A DNA stretch of 5,095 bases from an uncultured Arenimonas sp. (GTDB lineage Bacteria > Pseudomonadota > Gammaproteobacteria > Xanthomonadales > Xanthomonadaceae): the NCBI GenBank assembly GCA_946885815.1, contig CAMPHE010000154.1:1-5095 (forward strand), read 5' to 3'. The notes below the pieces were generated by a model that was not told where the DNA came from, did no database searches, and worked only from the letters and a program-made list of their open reading frames with translations. Numbering within the stretch: position 1 is the stretch's first letter; each line of letters opens with the position of its first letter. Of the stretch, positions 1 through 5,095 are shown one piece after another. Made by a program: the position numbers and the translations under genes.

Positions 1-1188
1 CGCTTCCCGGACAACGGCTACAAGGGCGACTACGTCGTCGAAATCGCCCGCGGCTTGCGCGCGAAGGCCGGCGATTCGCTGCGCCGCAGCGCGATCGAGA
101 TCACCGACGGCCTGCCGCCCGACGAGGGCCAGGGTGGCGACAAGGAAACGCACGTCGACGCGCTGATCGCCCGCGCCCGCCAGCTGCTCGGCGAAGCCGG
201 GTACCGGCAGGTGTTCGACGCCGGCCTGGCGTGGTGCCTCGCCGACATCCGCGACGATCTCGCCGGCTTCGGCGTCCACCACGACGTGTTCTTCAGCGAG
301 CGCTCGCTGATGACCGACGGCTACGTCGAGCGCGCGATCGCCACGCTGGAGAAGAACGGGCACCTGTACGAGCTCGACGGCGCGCTGTGGTTCCGCGCGA
401 CCGCGTTCGGCGACGACAAGGACCGCGTCGTGCGGCGCGAGAACGGCGTCACCACGTATTTCGCGTCCGACCTGGGCTACCTGCTGAGCAAGTTCGAGCG
501 CGGTTTCGAGCGTGCGATCTACATCTTCGGCGCCGACCACCACGGCTACGTCGCCCGGTTGAAGGCCGCGGCGCGGGGCCTGGGCCTCGACCCGGAAAAG
601 ATCGAGGTGCAGCTGGTGCAGTTCGCGATCCTGTTCCGCGGCGGCGAGCGCGTGCAGATGTCGACGCGTGCCGGCAGCTTCGTCACGCTGCGCGAGCTGC
701 GCGAGGAAGTCGGCACCGACGCGGCGCGCTTCTTCTACGTGATGCGCGGCAACGACCAGCACCTCGATTTCGACCTCGACCTCGCCAAGAGCCGCAGCAA
801 CGAGAACCCGGTCTACTACATCCAGTACGCGCATGCGCGCATCTGCTCGCTGTTCCGGCAGCTGGCCGAGAAGCAGGGCACGTACAACCGCAGCGCCGCC
901 GAAGCCGCGCGCCACCGTCTCGTGGAGCCGCAGGAAAACGAACTGCTCGACGAGCTGATGCGCTATCCGGAAGTGCTGGAAGCGGCCGCCGAGAACCGGG
1001 CGCCGCAGGTGCTGGCGAACTATCTGCGCGAACTGGCCGCGGCCTTCCACGGCTTCTACAACGCGCAGCCGATCCTGACCGCCGAGGAGGAAGTGCGCGC
1101 CGCGCGCCTCGGCCTCGCCAAGGCCACGCAGCAGGTGCTGTCGAACGGGCTGGCACTGCTGGGCGTGTCCGCCCCGGAGACGATGTGA
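1..1188 (+). CDS. argS: Arginyl-tRNA synthetase, C-terminal part (5' end outside window)
   Basis: This is a class I aminoacyl-tRNA synthetase that attaches arginine to tRNA-Arg in the cytosol, using ATP. The frame is open from the first base, so the gene is cut by the window edge. The 395 visible residues are roughly the last two thirds of a protein that is usually about 560-590 residues, and the HIGH signature should lie upstream. Seen in the fragment are the Rossmann-fold segment [14 protein letters not shown] (about residues 177-190) and the degenerate KMSKS-equivalent VQMSTRAG (about 218-225). Many ArgRS enzymes lack the canonical lysine there, so this is normal. Next come [20 protein letters not shown] and [15 protein letters not shown] (from about 269), which opens the helical DALR anticodon-binding domain that runs to the C-terminus. 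The ending APETM and the TGA stop look natural, with no frameshift. The stop shares one base with the ATG of the next gene, which suggests co-transcription and coupled translation. Confidence 0.97.
   Translation, partial: RFPDNGYKGDYVVEIARGLRAKAGDSLRRSAIEITDGLPPDEGQGGDKETHVDALIARARQLLGEAGYRQVFDAGLAWCLADIRDDLAGFGVHHDVFFSERSLMTDGYVERAIATLEKNGHLYELDGALWFRATAFGDDKDRVVRRENGVTTYFASDLGYLLSKFERGFERAIYIFGADHHGYVARLKAAARGLGLDPEKIEVQLVQFAILFRGGERVQMSTRAGSFVTLRELREEVGTDAARFFYVMRGNDQHLDFDLDLAKSRSNENPVYYIQYAHARICSLFRQLAEKQGTYNRSAAEAARHRLVEPQENELLDELMRYPEVLEAAAENRAPQVLANYLRELAAAFHGFYNAQPILTAEEEVRAARLGLAKATQQVLSNGLALLGVSAPETM
1176..1179 (+). promoter_or_regulatory. Ribosome binding site of the SPOR-domain gene
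   Basis: GGAG lies inside the last codons of argS, eight bases before the ATG at 1188. The spacing is good and supports the ATG that overlaps the argS TGA as the true start of the SPOR protein, rather than the much longer reading frame open upstream through argS. Confidence 0.6.
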
Positions 1189-1841
1189 TGGCGAGGCGTT
1201 CGGGCAAGCGGCAGGCGCGGCGGAGCGGCGGGGGCGGCCTCCCCGGCTGGGTGTTCGCGATCGGCGGGCTGCTGGTGGGCCTGGCCGTCGCCGGCGGGTG
1301 GTATCTGCATCGCGGGGGCGACGTCGACGACCTGCTGCCGCGACCGAATCCGGAGGCGCGCGCGCCGGCGCCGCCCGAGGAACCGGTGGCGCAGGACGCC
1401 CCGGCGCCACGCAAACCCAAATACGAGTTCTACGACGTGCTGCGCGAGAACGAGGCGGTTTTCCCCGACGCCGAGCTGAACGCGCAGGCCGAGGCCGAAG
1501 CCGAGGCCGAGGCGGCGCGTACCGGCATCGGTCCGACCGGCGCCGCCGCGGCGGTCGGCGAAGACGGCCCCGACGCGACGCCCGAAGCGCCGCCGGCCGA
1601 ACCGGCCGGCCCGCGCTACCTGATCCAGGCCGGTGCGTTCCGCTCGCTCGCCGACGCCGACGCCGTGAAGGCGCGGATCGCGCTGACCGGCGAGATCGCG
1701 CGGGTCGAGCCGGCGCAGGTGGACGGCGGTACGATCTACCGCGTGCGGCTCGGGCCTTATCCGAACGCCGGCGCGCTCGCCGCCGCGAAGCAGGCGCTCG
1801 CCGGGCACGGCATCGACGCGGTCGCGATCCGCGCGCAGTGA
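1188..1841 (+). CDS. SPOR-domain inner-membrane protein (FtsN-like architecture)
   Basis: This 217-residue protein probably sits in the inner membrane with its C-terminus in the periplasm. SPOR domains bind denuded glycan strands of septal peptidoglycan and often bring proteins to the division site. In order it shows a short, strongly basic cytoplasmic N-terminus (residues 1-13, RRSGKRQARR), one hydrophobic membrane segment (about 20-40), a proline/alanine-rich linker, the short motif KYEFYDVLRENEAVFP (about 78-93), an Ala-Glu run (101-110), a second low-complexity stretch, and a SPOR domain (about 143-215) with its two typical strands, RYLIQAGAF and YRVRLGPY. The FYxxL...E..V motif in the linker is typical of the SPOR protein often encoded after argS in gammaproteobacteria. 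The ATG at 1188 is chosen because it overlaps the argS stop, has GGAG at good spacing, and gives a clean basic-then-hydrophobic N-terminus. FtsN itself is not claimed; any SPOR-family cell-envelope role fits. Confidence 0.9.
   Translation: MARRSGKRQARRSGGGGLPGWVFAIGGLLVGLAVAGGWYLHRGGDVDDLLPRPNPEARAPAPPEEPVAQDAPAPRKPKYEFYDVLRENEAVFPDAELNAQAEAEAEAEAARTGIGPTGAAAAVGEDGPDATPEAPPAEPAGPRYLIQAGAFRSLADADAVKARIALTGEIARVEPAQVDGGTIYRVRLGPYPNAGALAAAKQALAGHGIDAVAIRAQ
1488..1514 (+). repeat. Short in-frame GCCGAG/GCCGAA hexanucleotide repeat (Ala-Glu run)
   Basis: Four and a half copies of a six-base unit encode alternating alanine and glutamate (residues 101-109) in the periplasmic linker of the SPOR protein. 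Three full units are GCCGAG and one is GCCGAA. Six-base steps keep the frame, so copy-number change would alter only linker length. Confidence 0.75.
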
Positions 1842-1850
1842 AGCCGCACC

Positions 1851-1856
1851 AGGAGG
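1851..1856 (+). promoter_or_regulatory. Strong ribosome binding site deciding the start of the 128-residue protein
   Basis: A perfect AGGAGG lies in the 22-base gap after the SPOR gene. An in-frame GTG at 1858 would be only one base away, too close for efficient initiation. The ATG at 1864 is seven bases away, which is optimal and decides the start. Confidence 0.85.
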
Positions 1857-1863
1857 CGTGGCG

Positions 1864-2250
1864 ATGGGCTGGACGGTCGAACACGACACCGCGCGGGACA
1901 TCGTCCGGATCGTCGCGTCCGGGCCGGCCGATCGCGCCCAGCTGCGCGAACTGACGCGCGACGCCGTCGCCGCGGGCCACCGCCACGGCACGGCGCGCTT
2001 CCTCGTCGATCATCGCCGCACGACGCTGGAACTGGGCACCACCGAGATCTTCGACATGCCGCGGCGCGGCGAGGACGCCGGCTTCGGCGCCGACCTGCGC
2101 ATCGCGATCCTGATCGACGCCGACGGCCCGACCCGCCCCGACTTCGAGTTCTACGCGATCCAGTGCGGCAACCTCGGCATCCACTTCCTGCGGCTGTTCT
2201 TCGACGAGCAGCAGGCGGTGGAGTGGGCGGCGGGAAAAGCGAGCTTCTAG
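1864..2250 (+). CDS. Conserved-type small cytosolic protein, possible STAS/SpoIIAA-like fold
   Basis: This 128-residue protein cannot be assigned a firm function. It has no signal peptide or membrane segment, so it is likely cytosolic. The pattern is a short N-terminal beta strand pair (about residues 3-19, ending VRIVASG), a helix (ADRAQLRELTRDAVAAG, about 22-38), a strand ending in an aspartate (ARFLVDHR, 44-51), a second helical region around EIFDMPRRGE, a strand (LRIAILIDAD, 78-87), a helix with a single cysteine (FEFYAIQCGNLG, 94-105), then strand IHFLRLFFDE and a final helix ending AVEWA. This alternation and the 'FFDEQQAVEWA' ending resemble small STAS/SpoIIAA-like proteins, but that is judged from memory of the fold and the catalytic or phosphorylation residues are not identified. 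It lies 22 bases after the SPOR gene in the same direction and has its own strong ribosome binding site, so it is probably the last gene of the argS unit. Codon use matches its neighbours, giving no sign of recent transfer. Confidence 0.8.
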   Translation: MGWTVEHDTARDIVRIVASGPADRAQLRELTRDAVAAGHRHGTARFLVDHRRTTLELGTTEIFDMPRRGEDAGFGADLRIAILIDADGPTRPDFEFYAIQCGNLGIHFLRLFFDEQQAVEWAAGKASF

Positions 2251-2280
2251 TTTCCAGCGCCTACTCGATGGTGAAAGCGG

Positions 2281-2301
2281 GGAAGCCGGGCGCGGCCTTC
2301 C
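2281..2301. terminator. Candidate two-way hairpin terminator between convergent genes
   Basis: GGAAGCC and GGCCTTCC flank a six-base loop, giving a seven-pair GC-rich stem with one bulged C. It begins immediately after the stop codon of the minus-strand dehydrogenase gene and lies 30 bases past the stop of the plus-strand gene. No strong T tract follows on either strand; reading the minus strand there is only CCGCTTTC. A weak or Rho-assisted terminator is possible, and chance pairing in GC-rich DNA cannot be excluded. Confidence 0.35.
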
Positions 2302-3180
2302 TCATCCGTGGCGCTTCAACGCGATCAACGCCGAGGTGTCCGCGTCCCCCATGCCCCGCTCCACCAGCTCGGCGTAATCCGCCAGCGCCTGCCCGATCAC
2401 CGTCGTCCGGATGCCGGCCTCGCGCGCCATGCCGTCGACGATGCGCAGGTCCTTCAGCAGGTGCGCGCACTTGAAGCCGGGCACGAATTCGTCGCGCAGC
2501 ATCGTCGCGCCGCGCTTGTCGAGGAACCAGTTGCCGGCGGCGCCGGCCATCAGCGTCGGCAGCAGCTGTTCCGGGTCGAGACCGAGTTTTTCGCCGAGCG
2601 CGAGACCTTCGCACACCGCTTCGTTGATGCCGGCGACGAGCACCTGGTTGACCGCCTTCGTCGCCTGCCCGGCGCCCGGCGCGCCCATGTGGGCGATCCG
2701 TGCGGCGTAGGCGTCGAGCACCGGTCGCGCGATCTCCAGGTCGGCCGCGTCGCCGCCGGCCATCACGCTGAGCCGGCCATTGCGCGCGCCTTCCACGCCG
2801 CCCGACACCGGCGCGTCGAGGAAGCCGATGCCGCGCGCGGCCAGCCGTGCGTGCGCGCGCGTCGCGGTGTCCACCGACACCGTCGAATGGTCGACCACGA
2901 CGCTGCCGGGCCGCAGCACCGGGGCGAGCGCGTCGACGACCTGCAGCACGTCGGCGTCCGCAGGCACGCACAGCGCGACCACGTCGCAGGCGGCGAAGTC
3001 CGCCGGAGCGCGTGCATTCGCGACGGCGTCCGCCGCACCCGCCGAAGGTCCGTCCGACGCGACGAACGCCTCGGCCTTCTCCGGCGATCGATTGGCGACG
3101 ACGGCGAGCAGTCCGCGCGCGCGCAGGTGGCCCGCCATCGGCGCGCCCATCGCGCCCAACCCGACGAATCCGGCCTTCAT
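2302..3180 (-). CDS. NAD(P)-dependent beta-hydroxyacid dehydrogenase (3-hydroxyisobutyrate dehydrogenase / tartronate semialdehyde reductase family)
   Basis: This 292-residue cytosolic oxidoreductase, of normal family length, interconverts a beta-hydroxyacid and the matching semialdehyde or a related aldehyde. The N-terminal Rossmann domain has the dinucleotide loop GLGAMGAPM (7-15). The second strand ends in ANRS (29-32) with K35 close by; an arginine here usually favours NADP(H), so that preference is inferred. The substrate-binding signature DAPVSGG is at 122-128. The all-helical C-terminal domain carries GAGQATKAVNQ (169-179), with K175 the expected catalytic lysine and N178 the conserved partner. 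NQ in place of NN is also seen in GarR/GlxR-type enzymes. A conserved K243-D244 follows (HLLKDL), and the end MGDADTSAL resembles the same group. Substrate cannot be decided between 3-hydroxyisobutyrate, tartronate semialdehyde, glyoxylate/succinic semialdehyde or something else. The ATG overlaps the speA stop as ATGA and has no clear Shine-Dalgarno sequence, so translation probably depends on ribosomes finishing speA. Confidence 0.93.
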   Translation of the reverse strand: MKAGFVGLGAMGAPMAGHLRARGLLAVVANRSPEKAEAFVASDGPSAGAADAVANARAPADFAACDVVALCVPADADVLQVVDALAPVLRPGSVVVDHSTVSVDTATRAHARLAARGIGFLDAPVSGGVEGARNGRLSVMAGGDAADLEIARPVLDAYAARIAHMGAPGAGQATKAVNQVLVAGINEAVCEGLALGEKLGLDPEQLLPTLMAGAAGNWFLDKRGATMLRDEFVPGFKCAHLLKDLRIVDGMAREAGIRTTVIGQALADYAELVERGMGDADTSALIALKRHG

Positions 3181-5090
3181 GCGCGCTGCGCCGCGGATGT
3201 CGCCGCGTTCTCCTCGTGCAGGTAGGTGTAACCGGTCAGCCCGGTTTCCAGCGCCTCCAGAAGCGCCGCCGATTCGCCGGCGCCCAGTCCGGCCGCGTCG
3301 ACCTTCGCGCGATACGCCGCGCGCAGCGCGTCGAGGTCGTAGCCGACGTAGTCGAGCATCACGTCCGTGGTGTCGCCCTTGCGCTGGCGCGTCACGGTCC
3401 AGCCGCCGGCGCCGTCGAGCTGCACGTTCGCGGTATCGGTGTCGCCGAAGAGGTTGTGGATGTCGCCCAGCGTCTCCTGGTACGCGCCGACCATGAAGAT
3501 GCCGAGGCGATAGCTTTCCCCGTCGCGTGGCGCGTGCATCGGCATCGCCGGGGACAGCGTCTCGCCGCCGACGTAGGTGTCGATGCGGCCGTCGGAATCG
3601 CAGGTCAGGTCGGCGATCACGCCGCGCCGCGCCGGTGCTTCGTCGAGGCGCGCGATCGGCACGATCGGGAACACCTGCTCGATCGCCCAGACGTCGGGCA
3701 CCGATTCGAACACCGAAAAATTGACGAAGTACTTGTCGACCAGCCGCGCGCTGAGGTCGTCGAGCGCCTCGCGATGGCTCGGTTCGGCGCCGTCGAGGCG
3801 CGCGCGCACGCCGTGCGCGATGGCGTAGAACAGGTCGTCGAGCAGCGCGCGCTGCGGCAGCGTCAGCTGGCCGAGCGCGTACAGGGCGTGGCCTTCGGCG
3901 AGATGGTGCTGCGCCTCGTGGTAGAGCTCCAGCGCCGGCCGCGTCGCGAGGTCGGCATGGGTCGCGCGCAGGTGGCGCACGACCGCGGGCTCGTTCGCGG
4001 CGGGCGGCGGCACCGCGCCTTCCGGCGCGCGCTCGACTTCCGACACGTTCACGACCATCACCGCGTGGTGCGCGGTCATCGCGCGCCCGGCCTCGGTCAC
4101 CATCCGCGGCGGCGTCAGCCCGTGCTCGGCGCACGCCTCGGCGAGCGGCTGCAGCAGCGTGTGCGCGTACTGGTCGAGCCCGTAGTTCACCGAACAGAAG
4201 CCGCGCGAGCGCGTGCCCTCGTAGTCGACGCCGAGCCCGCCGCCGGAATCCATGTAGCGGATGTCCAGGCCCATCTTCGAAAGTTCGACGTAGAAGCGCA
4301 CGGCCTCGCGCATGCCGTTGGCGATGTCGCGCACGTTCGATATCTGCGAGCCCATGTGGAAATGCAGCAGCTGCAGCGTGTCGAGCAGGTCGGCGGCCTT
4401 CAGCCGCTCGACGAGGTCGAGCAGCTGCCGCGGCGACAGGCCGAACTTCGACTTGTCGCCGCCGCTGTTCTGCCATTTGCCGGCACCGAGCGACGCCAGT
4501 CGCATGCGCACGCCGAGACCCGGCTTCACGCCGAGCGCCGCCGCTTCCTCGATCACCATCGCCAGTTCCGACGGCTTCTCGATGACGATGAAGGTTTCCA
4601 GCCCGAGGCGGCGACCGACCAGTGCGAGCCGGATGTACTCGCGGTCCTTGTAGCCGTTGCAGATCACGAGGCTGCCGGGACGCGCGAGGCCGAGCACCGC
4701 CATCAGCTCCGGCTTGCTGCCGGCCTCGAGGCCGAAGCCCTCGCCGCCGGCCGCGGTGAGTTCGCCGGCGACGCCGCGGTGCTGGTTCACCTTGATCGGA
4801 TACACCGCGGTGTAGCCGCCGCGATAGTCGAGTTCGGCCATCGCCCGGCCGAACGCCGCCTGCAGCTTGCGCAGGCGGTCGCCGAGGATGTCGGAAAAGC
4901 GCAGCAGCAGCGGCAGTTTCAGGCCGGCCGCGGTCGCCTGGTCGACGACCTGCGGCAGCGGCAGCGCCGGGCCGCCGGCGCCGCGCGGCAACACCGTCAT
5001 GCGGCCCTGCCCGTCGACGTCGAAATAGCCGTCGCTCCAGTACGGAATCGAGTACGCGTGGCGGGCGCGGTCCAGCGTCCAGGCGGTCAT
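3177..5090 (-). CDS. speA: Biosynthetic arginine decarboxylase
   Basis: This PLP-dependent, fold type III enzyme converts L-arginine to agmatine and CO2, the first step of the agmatine route to putrescine and spermidine. Its 637 residues match the usual 630-660. The N-terminus (WTLDRARHAYSIPYWSDGYF) is typical of the family. The PLP lysine is K100 in YPIKVNQHR. Other signatures are GLEAGSKPELMAVL (120-133), CNGYKDREYIRLAL (144-157), GGDKSKFGL (210-218), the barrel strand LLHFHMGSQ (241-249), the phosphate-binding glycine loop GGGLGVDYEG (283-292), TEAGRAMTAHH (332-342), and CDSD (497-500), whose cysteine is the expected active-site residue given by the partner subunit. GAYQETLGDIHNLFGD (535-550) and YTYLHEE close the conserved part. 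No key residue is missing. The ATG at 5090 is chosen because the N-terminus aligns with related proteins, but only five bases lie upstream, so neither ribosome binding site nor promoter can be seen and a slightly earlier start is possible. The dehydrogenase gene follows with a four-base overlap. Confidence 0.97.
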   Translation of the reverse strand: MTAWTLDRARHAYSIPYWSDGYFDVDGQGRMTVLPRGAGGPALPLPQVVDQATAAGLKLPLLLRFSDILGDRLRKLQAAFGRAMAELDYRGGYTAVYPIKVNQHRGVAGELTAAGGEGFGLEAGSKPELMAVLGLARPGSLVICNGYKDREYIRLALVGRRLGLETFIVIEKPSELAMVIEEAAALGVKPGLGVRMRLASLGAGKWQNSGGDKSKFGLSPRQLLDLVERLKAADLLDTLQLLHFHMGSQISNVRDIANGMREAVRFYVELSKMGLDIRYMDSGGGLGVDYEGTRSRGFCSVNYGLDQYAHTLLQPLAEACAEHGLTPPRMVTEAGRAMTAHHAVMVVNVSEVERAPEGAVPPPAANEPAVVRHLRATHADLATRPALELYHEAQHHLAEGHALYALGQLTLPQRALLDDLFYAIAHGVRARLDGAEPSHREALDDLSARLVDKYFVNFSVFESVPDVWAIEQVFPIVPIARLDEAPARRGVIADLTCDSDGRIDTYVGGETLSPAMPMHAPRDGESYRLGIFMVGAYQETLGDIHNLFGDTDTANVQLDGAGGWTVTRQRKGDTTDVMLDYVGYDLDALRAAYRAKVDAAGLGAGESAALLEALETGLTGYTYLHEENAATSAAQRA

Positions 5091-5095
5091 CGGCG

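Noticed and set aside
658..675. Apparent loss of the KMSKS lysine in ArgS (MSTRAG)
   Set aside because: Degenerate KMSKS equivalents are normal in many arginyl-tRNA synthetases, so this is not a defect.
231..1187. An open frame extending the SPOR gene about 319 codons upstream on the plus strand
   Set aside because: It overlaps argS in another frame, is arginine/proline-rich, and lacks domain features. The ATG at 1188 has a ribosome binding site and yields a sensible membrane protein N-terminus.
1858..1860. GTG as the start codon of the 128-residue protein
   Set aside because: It is one base from AGGAGG; the in-frame ATG two codons later has seven-base spacing and fits much better.
1056..1991. 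Minus-strand open frames spanning the argS end, the SPOR gene and the start of the next gene
   Set aside because: They run across three confidently assigned plus-strand genes and have skewed composition with no domain signature.
2644..2656. NQ instead of NN after the catalytic lysine of the dehydrogenase
   Set aside because: The same pair occurs in GarR/GlxR-type members of the family, so it hints at subgroup rather than a damaged active site.
2308..3225. Long open frames opposite the dehydrogenase and speA genes (also around 2780-3496)
   Set aside because: They are mirror frames expected in GC-rich coding DNA, with histidine/arginine/alanine-biased translations and no recognisable motifs.
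2302..4476. A 724-codon open frame on the minus strand that could be read as a large N-terminal extension or fusion of the dehydrogenase
   Set aside because: The part upstream of 3180 lies in another frame inside speA and reads as arginine/alanine-rich low-complexity sequence, while the speA frame there has all the family motifs. The dehydrogenase begins naturally at MKAGFVGLGAMG.

Overview
The window is GC-rich (roughly 70% by eye), densely packed bacterial chromosome whose genes have ordinary housekeeping or metabolic functions. The order argS followed directly by a SPOR-domain membrane protein is a familiar gammaproteobacterial arrangement. The ArgS and SpeA sequences look like those of high-GC gammaproteobacteria, most plausibly the Xanthomonadales/Lysobacterales. 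That placement is an inference from remembered family sequences, not from a search.

Layout. A plus-strand block covers 1-2250. It holds the C-terminal two thirds of arginyl-tRNA synthetase (argS, cut by the left edge), then a single-pass membrane protein with a C-terminal peptidoglycan-binding SPOR domain whose ATG shares one base with the argS stop, then a 128-residue cytosolic protein with a possible STAS/SpoIIAA-like fold behind a perfect AGGAGG ribosome binding site. A minus-strand block covers 2302-5090. It holds biosynthetic arginine decarboxylase (speA, complete apart from its upstream region), then an NAD(P)-dependent beta-hydroxyacid dehydrogenase whose start codon overlaps the speA stop (ATGA). 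The two blocks converge on a 51-base gap at 2251-2301, which contains a GC-rich imperfect hairpin that may act as a two-way terminator. No stretch over 300 bases lacks a gene.

How the genes relate. ArgS charges tRNA-Arg and SpeA decarboxylates free arginine to agmatine, so both use arginine, but they lie in separate convergent units and nothing in the sequence shows joint control. The SPOR protein probably acts at the cell envelope or division site. The dehydrogenase is tightly coupled to speA. A link through semialdehyde reduction downstream of putrescine is possible but speculative. The promoters of both blocks lie outside the window.

I found no mobile element, CRISPR array, RNA gene, phage or defence feature, and no convincing sign of a new system. 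The most useful follow-ups are the speA-dehydrogenase coupling and the unassigned 128-residue protein.
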